Shown here: one piece after another, positions 1-5,918 of the stretch
Numbering within the stretch: the stretch's first letter is position 1
How the letters are laid out: each line of letters opens with the position of its first letter
Source: Methanolinea sp. UBA477
GTDB lineage: Archaea; Halobacteriota; Methanomicrobia; Methanomicrobiales; Methanospirillaceae
DNA: 7,949 nucleotides
Assembly: GCA_002509485.1 (NCBI GenBank)
Contig: DAWO01000056.1
Location: 9,084 to 17,032, forward strand
Direction: 5' to 3'
Made by a program: the position numbers and the translations under genes
Notes under the pieces: generated by a model
What the model saw: the letters and a program-made list of their open reading frames with translations, nothing else
What the model was told of the DNA's origin: nothing
Databases searched by the model: none

Positions 1-125
1 ACGGGTATCGCGACAGGGTTGCCGTTATCGAGTCCGACCGAAACCAGCAGCTCGATCTCTGATGCAGAAACGTCAATGACCGAGATATCTTCTATCCCAA
101 TCTCCGGCTTTCCGAGTTCGGTCAT
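1..125 (-). CDS. LEA14-like (WHy domain) protein, N-terminal fragment
   Basis: The minus strand has an ATG at 125 followed by 41 codons with no stop, running off the left edge of the window. The product begins MTELGKPEIG and continues with an alternating hydrophobic pattern that ends in DNGNPVAIPV. That ending matches the first strands of the WHy/LEA14 fold, in which a conserved N-P-x-x-I-P turn follows a hydrophobic strand. LEA14-type proteins in archaea are small beta-sandwich proteins linked by name to desiccation stress; their molecular role is not settled. A GGGTGG Shine-Dalgarno-like run lies about 5 nt upstream of the ATG and supports this start. No signal peptide is visible, so a cytoplasmic location is inferred. 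Only the N-terminal third or so is present, so the family call rests on a short stretch. Confidence 0.72.
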   Translation of the reverse strand, partial: MTELGKPEIGIEDISVIDVSASEIELLVSVGLDNGNPVAIP

Positions 126-248
126 ATACCACCCTGAAACAAATTGTATGGATAATTGAAAATATCTTCTTTCTTGAACCCGACAGGTGGTCGATTGTTT
201 GAGACCCATCACCTGCCTGCGACTAAAAAAACGATGGCAAGGAGGCGG

Positions 249-258
249 TATTTAAAAG
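249..258 (-). promoter_or_regulatory. Probable TATA box for the LEA14-like gene
   Basis: The minus strand reads CTTTTAAATA, close to the archaeal TATA consensus. It lies in the gap between the stop of the HIT gene and the start of the LEA14-like gene. A start about 25 nt downstream would give a leader of about 100 nt. The stretch 126-342 holds nothing else I can support apart from a weak 6-bp inverted repeat (CAGGTG/CACCTG near 184-216). Confidence 0.35.
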
Positions 259-342
259 ATAGGTCTATTTGAGTCAGGAACGTCTGAAACGATCCTTTCG
301 CCCTGAAATGGATCGCAGTCTCCCTTCCCTGACATGGAATGC

Positions 343-717
343 CTAATACAGCTCTTTTTCAGGGATAACAGCCCTGATCCCCCCGGTCGGGTTTTCGACG
401 TCCCCGATATACCGCGGGATAACATGGCAGTGGCAATGCATCACTGACTGGCCCGCATATCTTCCGACATTAAACCCGATGTTGTATCCGTCGGGTGAGG
501 TTCTGGATTCTATAACCGCCCTGCATTCTTTGACCAGCGAAAATGTCGCATGCCATTCCTCTCTGGCAAGTTCAAAGATCTCCCGGGCATGGCGATGCGG
601 AATCACCAGCATGTGCCCTTCTGTTACCGGGTACTTATCCCACCGTGCACAACAGAATTCGTTTTGTACAACGATATCTTCATCTTCGGGTGAACAGAAG
701 GGGCATTCTCCAGTCAT
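343..717 (-). CDS. HIT-family (histidine triad) nucleotide hydrolase
   Basis: The 124-residue product carries the histidine triad H94-x-H96-x-H98 (MHCHCHVIPR); the middle histidine is the nucleophile in this superfamily. It also has an N-terminal C-P-F-C pair (residues 5-8), the GHMLVIPHRH strand-turn (34-43), and a C-terminal GGIRAVIP segment typical of Fhit/Hint-like hydrolases. Such enzymes cleave nucleoside phosphoramidates or dinucleoside polyphosphates such as Ap4A in the cytoplasm; the substrate cannot be read from sequence. I chose the second ATG (717) because GGGAG lies 8 nt before it. The first in-frame ATG (741) would add eight residues and lacks such a site. The family usually has 110-150 residues, so the protein looks complete. 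Cysteines occupy both spacer positions of the triad, where hydrophobic residues are usual. The gene is divergent from the Sir2 gene. Confidence 0.92.
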   Translation of the reverse strand: MTGECPFCSPEDEDIVVQNEFCCARWDKYPVTEGHMLVIPHRHAREIFELAREEWHATFSLVKECRAVIESRTSPDGYNIGFNVGRYAGQSVMHCHCHVIPRYIGDVENPTGGIRAVIPEKELY

Positions 718-801
718 TTCAATTACTCCCTGCACGACCATATTTTGGCCATGCGTTACACTTTTCTATCTGGAATTAATGGATCTTTCGGCAATTAGGG
801 A

Positions 802-815
802 TATATGTATAAAAA
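802..815. promoter_or_regulatory. Shared divergent TATA region between the HIT and Sir2 genes
   Basis: This stretch reads TATATGTATAAAAA on the plus strand and its complement on the minus strand, so TATA-like elements face both ways. Starts about 25 nt away would give a leader of about 95 nt for the Sir2 gene (start 932) and about 65 nt for the HIT gene (start 717). No other TATA-like stretch of this quality was found between the two genes, so one site or two overlapping sites probably serve both. Confidence 0.45.
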
Positions 816-931
816 CCGAGGGGTGGAAGATACCGGGGGGGCAATTATCACCAGGATCGTTTTTGTCCGAGACTCTCAGCGATCCCTGATCCATAACATT
901 CATCACGGCAGGGAGAAAGGAAAGGATAGGT

Positions 932-1684
932 ATGGAAGATAAGATAAAAACGATGGCGCGGATGATTCTCGATGCCCGCCACGTGGTTGTATTCACCGGA
1001 GCAGGGGTGAGCGTGGAGTCAGGAATTCCCGATTTCCGGAGCCCCGGGGGGATCTGGGAACGGTTCGACCCAAACGAGTTCGATTACGATGCGTTCTGCG
1101 CCGATCCGGCGACCTACTGGAGGAACAGGCTCGAAGGCAGGCATGCCTCTGCCCTGGACATGTTCCAGGCGAAGCCGAATCCCGCCCATCTGGCCATCGC
1201 CCGGCTCCAGAAGGAGGGGCGGGTCAAAACGGTGATCACGCAGAATATCGACAACCTCCACCAGGACGCAGGGAGCACCGACGTGGTGGAGCTCCACGGA
1301 AACGCCAGGTGGGTCCGCTGCCAGGAATGCTGGCAGAGGATGCCATCCAGCGATGCCGATCTGCAGGCAAAGTCCGGGCAGATCCCGCCGCTCTGCCGTT
1401 GCGGGGGGATACTCAAGCCCGACGTGATCTTCTTTGGCGAGATGCTGCCGCAGAGGGCTATCCAGCGGGCAATGGCCGAGGCGATGTACTGCGACATGAT
1501 GGTCGTGGTCGGCTCGTCCCTTGTGGTCTACCCGGCGGCAAATATTCCCGCCCTTGCAGCAGAACATGCCCGTCTCTGCATCGTCAACCTCGAGCCCACC
1601 CCGCTCGACGCTGTCGCGGGCGTGGTCATTCACGGGAAGGCGGGGGAAGTCCTGCCAGCAGTGGTCGAGGCAATGGGGAGATAA
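932..1684 (+). CDS. Sir2-family NAD-dependent protein deacetylase
   Basis: The 250-residue product is a complete sirtuin catalytic core. It has the NAD-binding GAGVSVESGIPDFR (residues 23-36), TQNID (103-107), the catalytic histidine in ELHGN (H122), and a zinc site from C130, C133, C155 and C157. These are followed by the second Rossmann part (VVVGSSLVVYPAANIP) and VNLEP. Sirtuins remove acyl groups from lysine using NAD+, releasing nicotinamide and O-acyl-ADP-ribose; in archaea, chromatin protein Alba is a known target. The Y-x-x-R pair that marks SIRT5/CobB-type desuccinylases is absent where expected (residues 61-66 read TYWRNR), so simple deacetylation is the better guess. The ATG at 932 is preceded by GGATAGGT. 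The gene stands alone, divergent from the HIT gene and convergent with the pilin-like gene. Confidence 0.95.
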   Translation: MEDKIKTMARMILDARHVVVFTGAGVSVESGIPDFRSPGGIWERFDPNEFDYDAFCADPATYWRNRLEGRHASALDMFQAKPNPAHLAIARLQKEGRVKTVITQNIDNLHQDAGSTDVVELHGNARWVRCQECWQRMPSSDADLQAKSGQIPPLCRCGGILKPDVIFFGEMLPQRAIQRAMAEAMYCDMMVVVGSSLVVYPAANIPALAAEHARLCIVNLEPTPLDAVAGVVIHGKAGEVLPAVVEAMGR

Positions 1685-1809
1685 GCAGGGATTGAAAACA
1701 GGCATTTTCCTGCTGCATGCTAAAAACCCGGTTATTTTTGCTCCAATCGTGGTCTGATTCGTTCTTAGATGGTGTACTCCGAACGATTCCGGAACAATCT
1801 GCCTCTGGA

Positions 1810-1959
1810 TTATGCACGAGTAAAAGATTTGACGAGAAGGCATCCCTTCCCCCTGTTTACCACATCTCCGTAGAACTCGGAGAGTATAATTCCCTCTTCG
1901 TCGTCCTTCCGTTCACCGACGAACCTGAAGGTCGGGAGTATATCGGTGATCGTGCCATA
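1810..1959 (-). pseudogene. Start-less protein-like fragment in the convergent gap
   Basis: Between the Sir2 stop and the pilin-like stop, the minus strand has 49 open codons bounded by TAA at 1960-1962 and TAA at 1810-1812. The peptide contains TDILPTFRFVGERKDDEEG and ILSEFYGDVVNRGKGC. It has a natural amino-acid mix and third positions biased to G or C, like the real genes here. There is no ATG, GTG or TTG near its beginning, so it cannot be translated alone. It could be the frame-shifted tail of the pilin-like gene or a relic. The plus strand is also open across the same stretch (1717-2247) with a plausible composition, so the coding strand is uncertain. I do not recognise a family. Confidence 0.25.
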
Positions 1960-1979
1960 TTAAAAAATCCCGATTATCC

Positions 1980-2804
1980 TCAATCTTCCATTGCCAACAA
2001 CTGGAGGTTCCGCGGCCCACCTCCACCTCCCCCCGGAAAATCCGTTTCGTACCGGGAAAATTCGCACATGTCGTTGGTATTTTCCTTTTCATCACTACCG
2101 GAAAAAGAACCGGATTCCCAGTCAAGAACAGCCCTGTATGGTGATTGTTTATTGTACCAAAGGTGGATCACCTTTTTCGGTTGTATCGTCCCTTTTGAAA
2201 TGATATCTCCCGATGATTTGACTCTCAATTCATATTCGAACGTATAATCCTGTTTATTCCGGATTTCCCAGCCTGTTCCGAGTGTGCAGGGCGGCTCGGG
2301 TCCCATCGTGCCACCGCCCAGTGCCAGCCCTTCCCTGTATACCAGTAATTGTGCATTCTCGTCGATAATCCGGAGAGTAACCGGACCGGGAGGCAGGGGG
2401 GAGAGTTCCCCTTCCGGAAACTCATAGTCCGCCCAGAGAGCCGTGCCGTCGTTGTAGATATAGAGTGTCTGCCCCGGGTTCCGGGTGTCCACCCCGGCAA
2501 CAGGTGTGACCTTTTCTGAACCTCCAGGGGTATCCAGGTACATGGAGAGTGAATAGAGACCGATGTTTCCCGGAGTGAGAACTGCCGGATCACCTCCCTT
2601 TGACGTGAGGCTGATGACCTCTTCCCCGCCAACATCGAGCACCTCAACCCGCGGCGGTATGTATGCCGATTTCGGCTGTAAAACGACCCATCCAAAGACA
2701 ATGCTGAGAATAACCGCGGCAAGGGCTACAACCAGCACCACGAGCAGGATCGTGGCGAGCACTTCATTGATACCTTCTTCTCCGGATCGATTCATCCTGT
2801 TCAC
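1980..2804 (-). CDS. Type IV pilin-like / secreted protein with Pilin_N (DUF1628) N-terminus
   Basis: The 274-residue product starts with a short polar leader ending in EEG. A hydrophobic helix follows (residues about 12-38, INEVLATILLVVLVV then ALAAVI). This is the layout of the archaeal class III signal peptide cut by the prepilin peptidase, with cleavage predicted after G11. Proteins of this family become surface pilins or pseudopilins anchored by the helix. The rest (40-274) is a predicted extracellular beta-rich domain with Pro/Gly loops and two widely spaced cysteines; I recognise no named domain there. The C-terminus has six glycines in a row followed by about a dozen residues, which is odd and may reflect a frame change. 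The start is GTG at 2804; the ATG at 2795 is an alternative. It is a single gene, convergent with Sir2 and divergent from padR. Confidence 0.8.
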   Translation of the reverse strand: MNRMNRSGEEGINEVLATILLVVLVVALAAVILSIVFGWVVLQPKSAYIPPRVEVLDVGGEEVISLTSKGGDPAVLTPGNIGLYSLSMYLDTPGGSEKVTPVAGVDTRNPGQTLYIYNDGTALWADYEFPEGELSPLPPGPVTLRIIDENAQLLVYREGLALGGGTMGPEPPCTLGTGWEIRNKQDYTFEYELRVKSSGDIISKGTIQPKKVIHLWYNKQSPYRAVLDWESGSFSGSDEKENTNDMCEFSRYETDFPGGGGGGPRNLQLLAMED

Positions 2805-2823
2805 AAAATCCCGATCTCAAAGG

Positions 2824-2833
2824 TATATACTTT
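2824..2833 (-). promoter_or_regulatory. TATA box of the pilin-like gene, suggesting a near-leaderless transcript
   Basis: The minus strand reads AAAGTATATA. The usual 25-nt distance from its centre puts the transcript start within a few bases of the GTG at 2804, so the mRNA may have almost no leader. No clear Shine-Dalgarno sequence lies between the two, which agrees with this. Confidence 0.5.
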
Positions 2834-2975
2834 GCTGATACGGCAGGTGTCGCCATATTTCTGAACGGATTTTTGGGGACGCCTGGATATTATTTATCGT
2901 TCAGTCGTCTTTTCCAGGACAAAAAACCACTAACTGTGATAATTCACTGTCCAGAAACACCTTCTGATAGTGCGA

Positions 2976-3010
2976 TTTCGAAAGGTTATATATCAAAAGG
3001 TTCGATAAAG
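2976..3010 (+). promoter_or_regulatory. Promoter (BRE plus TATA) and candidate PadR operator
   Basis: A purine-rich BRE-like CGAAAGG precedes TTATATAT (2986-2992). The expected transcript start is near 3013, giving a leader of about 15 nt before the GTG at 3030. The heptamer AAAGGTT occurs twice, at 2981-2987 and 2996-3002, with 15-bp spacing and overlapping the TATA box. ATAAAG follows twice, at 3005-3010 and 3015-3020, exactly 10 bp apart. Repeats placed over the core promoter are where an autoregulating PadR repressor would block transcription; that role is inferred. Confidence 0.55.
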
Positions 3011-3029
3011 TACTATAAAGAGTGAGACC

Positions 3030-3389
3030 GTGAGAGGACCGTTGAAGTTCGACGAAGGAAGGCGGGGTGCGAGAGGGAGGGGCTTAATCCAGCTCTTCAT
3101 CCTTCATTCACTTCATAAAGAGCCGAAATCCGGATATGATCTGATAAAGGAGATAACTGAAAAGACCGGTGGTGCCTGGGTTCCAAGCAAGGGGACCCTC
3201 TACTCCCTGCTCAAAAAGATGGAAGAGGAAGGCTTGATCATCGTATCAGATACAGGAAAACGGTCCAAGAATATCTTCAGCCTGACAGCGGAGGGGGAAG
3301 AGACGCTCGATGAGATCGTGCGGGTACGGATGGAAGAGAGAGAAGATGTATGTATTCAGGAACCTGCTCTTCGAGATCTTCGGGGATGA
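3030..3389 (+). CDS. PadR-family transcriptional repressor, frame-broken after the winged helix
   Basis: The readable frame gives 119 residues. Residues about 18-95 form the PadR winged helix-turn-helix, with SGYDLIKEI (34-42), PSKGTLYSLLKKMEEEGL (52-69) and a basic wing (GKRSKN) before LTAEGEE. PadR proteins are dimeric repressors that often bind the ligands of the transporter they control. Here the gene heads an operon with a drug-exporter-type ABC ATPase and permease, so local control of that exporter is the likely job. After MEERE the frame runs into an unrelated tail and stops at 3389. The expected C-terminal dimerisation helix lies in the +1 frame (see 3333-3519). Start GTG 3030 follows a strong TATA box. 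As written, the protein would lack its dimer helix and probably not function normally. Confidence 0.88.
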   Translation: MRGPLKFDEGRRGARGRGLIQLFILHSLHKEPKSGYDLIKEITEKTGGAWVPSKGTLYSLLKKMEEEGLIIVSDTGKRSKNIFSLTAEGEETLDEIVRVRMEEREDVCIQEPALRDLRG

Positions 3390-3519
3390 ACCGGAATCCG
3401 TGAAGGCCGACCTTCGGGAGGTCCGGTTTCTGACAGAGGAATTACCAGTGGAAAAACAGGCCGAGGCCAGGTCACTGATACGGTCCTGCCTCGAAAAGAT
3501 ACGGGAGCTTGGGTCCTGA
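3333..3519 (+). pseudogene. Displaced C-terminal half of the PadR repressor (+1 frame)
   Basis: In the next frame the sequence reads REKMYVFRNLLFEIFGDEP and goes on to a charged helix containing EELPVEKQAEARSLI, ending in a stop at 3517-3519. Long charged helices after the winged helix form the dimer interface in PadR proteins. Joining MEE of the first frame to REKMY here restores a continuous protein of about 162 residues. The stop overlaps the ATPase start codon by one base (TGATG), the sort of junction expected for the intact gene. The break lies in the GA-rich stretch at about 3333-3345. One surplus base, or loss of one GA unit, would explain it. An independent small gene starting at ATG 3310 is possible but less likely. 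Confidence 0.7.
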
Positions 3520-4502
3520 TGAAGGCGGTAACGGTTGTTGACCTGACAAAGAAGTTTGGCGATTTCACTGCCGTCGACCGCGTCTCGTTCGATATCGAAC
3601 AGGGCGAGATATTCGGTCTTCTGGGGCCGAACGGTGCGGGAAAGACGACGACGATATCGATGCTCGCAACGATCCTTTCCCCTGATTCGGGAAAGGCATT
3701 GGTTGCGGGGCATGATATCCAAAAAGACCAGCCGGGTGTAAGAAAGTCGATAGGGATCGTGTTCCAGGACCCAAGCCTCGACGAAGAGCTGACCGGGTGG
3801 GAGAACATGGACTTCCATGGGAGGCTCTACAGGATACCAAAAAAGATCCGGCTTGAGAGGATGGAGGAGCTGCTCGACCTTGTCGGACTCACTGAACGGA
3901 AAGACGACTTTGTCAAGACGTATTCGGGCGGGATGAGGAGGAGACTCGAGATCGCACGGGGGCTCCTTCACCGGCCGAAGGTACTCTTCCTTGACGAGCC
4001 GACACTCGGACTCGATCCCCAGACACGAAATTACCTCTGGGACTACATCGAGAAACTGAGCAACGAGATGAATATCTCGGTAATTCTCACGACACACTAC
4101 ATGGACGAGGCGGACAGGCTCTGCGACCGGATCGGAATAATCGACAGGGGGAAAATTATCGCGATTGACACCCCGGAAAATCTGAAAAAGACGATGGGGG
4201 GTGATGTCATAACCATCAGGTCGCCGGATTACCATGGACGCATTGCAGATCTAAAACCCAACTGGATCGAGAAGGTTGAGAGCTATGACGGCTTCTTCTC
4301 CATCGCTTTGCATGGCGCCGAAGAGCATCTTTCTGAACTGATCAGGATACTGGTGGAACGACAGGTCACGATCTCCTCGGTCTCTGTCCATAAGCCCACC
4401 CTCGAGGACGTCTTCCTGCATTATACGGGAAGGAGGATCCGTGACAGCGGGAACAGTGCAAAGGAACAGATGCGTATGACATACAGGGCAAGGAGACACT
4501 AA
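3519..4502 (+). CDS. DrrA-like ABC transporter ATP-binding protein (drug/antibiotic exporter type)
   Basis: The 327-residue product is a complete nucleotide-binding domain. It has Walker A GPNGAGKTT (36-44), Q-loop FQDPSLDEELTG (82-93), signature YSGGMRRRLEIARG (135-148), Walker B VLFLDEPTLGLD (155-166) and the switch histidine in TTHYMDEAD (H193). The text around each motif matches the daunorubicin-resistance DrrA subfamily, including the C-terminal domain with PTLEDVFLHYTG at about residues 296-307. The protein works on the inner face of the membrane and powers efflux by the permease encoded just downstream; the substrate is unknown. A basic tail follows the last motif. The start overlaps the PadR-tail stop by one base, implying coupled translation, and GGGAG lies 11 nt upstream. 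Control by the upstream PadR is inferred from gene order. Confidence 0.95.
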   Translation: MKAVTVVDLTKKFGDFTAVDRVSFDIEQGEIFGLLGPNGAGKTTTISMLATILSPDSGKALVAGHDIQKDQPGVRKSIGIVFQDPSLDEELTGWENMDFHGRLYRIPKKIRLERMEELLDLVGLTERKDDFVKTYSGGMRRRLEIARGLLHRPKVLFLDEPTLGLDPQTRNYLWDYIEKLSNEMNISVILTTHYMDEADRLCDRIGIIDRGKIIAIDTPENLKKTMGGDVITIRSPDYHGRIADLKPNWIEKVESYDGFFSIALHGAEEHLSELIRILVERQVTISSVSVHKPTLEDVFLHYTGRRIRDSGNSAKEQMRMTYRARRH

Positions 4503-4505
4503 AAG

Positions 4506-5255
4506 ATGGACGTCATCTACACCATCTGGCTGCGGAATGTCAAGCGGTACCTCCGGTCACGGAGCCGGATAGTCGGCAGCCTCGGGATGCCGCTTTTCTT
4601 CCTGATAATCCTTGGGTTCGGGTTGAACTCGGTCGTGACCATCCCGAGCGTCAGTGAAAATTACGTCGAGTTCCTGGTCCCGGGGATCGTGTCCATGAGC
4701 GTGCTCTTCACGTCGATCTTTTCCGGTGTCCAGATCATATGGGACAAGCAGTTCGGGTTTTTGAAGGAGACGCTTGTTGCACCGGTCTCACGGATCGAGA
4801 TAATGCTCGGGCAGACGTTTGGAGGGGCGACAACCGCAATCATCCAGGGGACGATCATCCTTGTCCTCTCCCTCTTCGTTGGATTGAATATACCGGGAAT
4901 CGGCGGATTTCTGATTGCCTTCGGGTTCATGGCGCTCATCGGGGTAGGGTTTACCTCGCTTGGCATCGCGATCGCCTCGAGGATGGAGGACATGAACGGG
5001 TTCCAGCTCATCATGAGTTTCCTGATCTTTCCCATCTTCGGTCTCTCGGGTGCGATGTTTCCTATCGAGAGCCTCCCGCCCATGTTCAGGTCCCTGACCC
5101 TCGCCGATCCACTCACCTACGGTGTCGAGGGGATACGCTTCGGCTTATACGGGGTCTCCCAGATAAACCCGCTCACCTGCCTTGGGGTGCTGCTCTCGTT
5201 TTCCACCGCGATGATCTTCGTAGGAGCGTTCCTCTTCCGGAAGGTGAAGATGTGA
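4506..5255 (+). CDS. DrrB-like ABC-2 type transporter permease
   Basis: The 249-residue product is an ABC-2 membrane protein with six predicted membrane segments, roughly at 24-44, 56-78, 100-127, 133-157, 166-186 and 222-244. The cytoplasmic loop FLKETLVAPVSRIEIMLGQ (85-103) is the conserved coupling segment of this family. SGAMFPIESLP (181-191) is the usual motif after the fifth segment. It should pair as a dimer with the upstream ATPase to export hydrophobic or toxic compounds; the substrate cannot be told from sequence. The gene starts 3 nt after the ATPase stop, and its Shine-Dalgarno AGGAGA (4491-4496) lies inside the end of that gene. It is the last clear member of the padR-drrA-drrB operon. 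Length is normal and the frame is intact. Confidence 0.93.
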   Translation: MDVIYTIWLRNVKRYLRSRSRIVGSLGMPLFFLIILGFGLNSVVTIPSVSENYVEFLVPGIVSMSVLFTSIFSGVQIIWDKQFGFLKETLVAPVSRIEIMLGQTFGGATTAIIQGTIILVLSLFVGLNIPGIGGFLIAFGFMALIGVGFTSLGIAIASRMEDMNGFQLIMSFLIFPIFGLSGAMFPIESLPPMFRSLTLADPLTYGVEGIRFGLYGVSQINPLTCLGVLLSFSTAMIFVGAFLFRKVKM

Positions 5256-5258
5256 GTA

Positions 5259-5276
5259 TCCCCAAAAAATTGGGGA
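5259..5276 (+). terminator. Stem-loop just after the exporter operon
   Basis: TCCCCAA, AAAA, TTGGGGA form a perfect 7-bp stem with a 4-nt loop starting 4 nt after the permease stop. No T run follows, so it may protect the mRNA 3' end rather than end transcription. Confidence 0.4.
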
Positions 5277-5356
5277 CAGGTCTGGAAGCATCTTTAGCGA
5301 TGCAGAAGAGCCCGAAAAGACCGTACCTGTCTGGCCCTTCGCATGCTTTCGAAGAC

Positions 5357-5379
5357 GGCGGGTCATGTCGTCACCCGCC
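5357..5379 (+). terminator. GC-rich stem-loop downstream of the exporter operon
   Basis: GGCGGGT (5357-5363) and ACCCGCC (5373-5379) form a 7-bp stem with a 9-nt loop. Pyrimidine-rich sequence with TTTT and TTT runs follows at 5391-5402. It could be the operon's terminator or a 3'-end structure. Archaeal termination depends mostly on T runs, so the assignment is weak. Confidence 0.35.
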
Positions 5380-5616
5380 CCGATAGATCGCCTTTTCCGT
5401 TTCTCACCTGCGCGGAGATACCTGCTCCCGCACAGAGATTTATAACCTGTATGACGGAGTGATTCGAGGCGGGGCATGGGGTGTGCGCTCATATCGTTAA
5501 TACCGGTTCCATCGCCAGTGAACCTCTCCGTGGTGCGATGTGGTTGATAAGAGATTTAAGGCTTTAATTTTAATTTTTAAATCAAATAATTCGTGCGCTC
5601 CAATGGAAAAGAAGGG

Positions 5617-5627
5617 GTATAAAAAGG
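5617..5627 (+). promoter_or_regulatory. TATA box ahead of a possible small transcript
   Basis: GTATAAAAAGG is preceded by a purine-rich BRE-like stretch (GGAAAAGAAGGG, about 5605-5616). The spacing predicts a start at G5647 or A5648. No established gene starts downstream on this strand, which makes the site notable. Confidence 0.45.
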
Positions 5628-5639
5628 TTGATGGTTAGC

Positions 5640-5918
5640 TTATTTTGAAGGATTGTCAACCAGATCCGAATCAATAGATCCGCAACAGACCTGGGAGGGG
5701 TATCCTCGCGTGGTACCCTGCCACACTCCTCCGCGTATTCACGCCGACAGCAGTTCAGAGAGATATATTCCCGAGCCAAGCCAGCAGGTATCATCCACGG
5801 GACTGATATACGAGAGTTTCTGCTCTATATCTCCGGTGAACGGGTTTTTTTAATGGTATCAACCCGCACAGAATACGAGCAGGATACAGGCGATAATTAC
5901 GGTAGCACCAATCCTCAT
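5640..5918 (-). pseudogene. Possible decayed small lipoprotein gene
   Basis: From an ATG at 5918 the minus strand reads MRIGATVIIACILLVFCAG and then TGA. This looks like a lipoprotein signal peptide ending just where the lipobox cysteine would be. The same frame, past TGA, TAA and one further TGA (5739-5741), continues as NPFTGDIEQKLSYISPVDD, then IRGGVWQGTTRGYPSQVCC, and ends at TAA 5640-5642. The composition is protein-like, but three internal stops rule out a working gene as written. Because one is TAA, recoding by selenocysteine or pyrrolysine cannot explain it. The opposite strand is also open here, so this may be chance. Confidence 0.2.
5647..5851 (+). ncRNA. Candidate structured small RNA (or 66-codon leaderless gene)
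   Basis: The unit begins 25 nt after a good TATA box and ends in a T7 run (5845-5851). Near the end, GATATA-C-GAG (5805-5814) pairs with CTCTATATC (5823-5831): nine base pairs with one bulged C and an 8-nt loop. A small CCG/CGG hairpin (5833-5843) sits just before the T run, giving an intrinsic-terminator look. In the middle, GAGG/CCTC (5695-5707) and GTGG/CCAC (5710-5724) can form two adjacent hairpins, or GGGTA/TACCC (5698-5718) an alternative one. The same strand also has 66 open codons from a TTG at 5653 to a TAA at the T run, with no recognised domain. No known RNA family is recognised. Confidence 0.28.

Noticed and set aside
1019..1843. 274-codon open frame on the minus strand opposite Sir2
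   Set aside because: It lies antisense to a sirtuin with all catalytic motifs; its Pro/Arg/His-rich product is typical of a GC-rich shadow frame.
1717..2247. 176-codon plus-strand frame running into the pilin-like gene
   Set aside because: Its second half is antisense to the pilin-like gene and no promoter or ribosome site fits. Its first half is kept only as a rival reading of the gap.
2844..2885. Imperfect 8-bp inverted repeat (CAGGTGTC / GACGCCTG) in the pilin-padR gap
   Set aside because: It has one mismatch and a 26-nt spacer, and its position does not match either promoter; it is within what chance allows.
3246..4235. 329-codon open frame on the minus strand opposite padR and the ABC ATPase
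   Set aside because: The plus strand encodes every ABC motif here; the antisense product has no recognisable domain and an unnatural composition.
4739..5386. 215-codon plus-strand frame overlapping the permease
   Set aside because: It is out of frame with a clear six-helix ABC-2 permease and has an Arg/His/Pro-rich shadow composition.
5476..5547. 23-codon frame with GAGG upstream and a TATA-like site at 5439-5445
   Set aside because: The predicted transcript start would fall inside the ribosome site, and the peptide has no distinctive features.
5841..5866. CGGGTT/AACCCG inverted repeat as a terminator
   Set aside because: The T run sits inside the loop on the plus strand rather than after the stem, so the preceding CCG/CGG hairpin is the better terminator partner.
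5640..5918. Recoding of stops (selenocysteine or pyrrolysine) in the lipoprotein-like frame
   Set aside because: The internal stops include TAA, which neither system reads, and no SECIS- or PYLIS-like element was identified.
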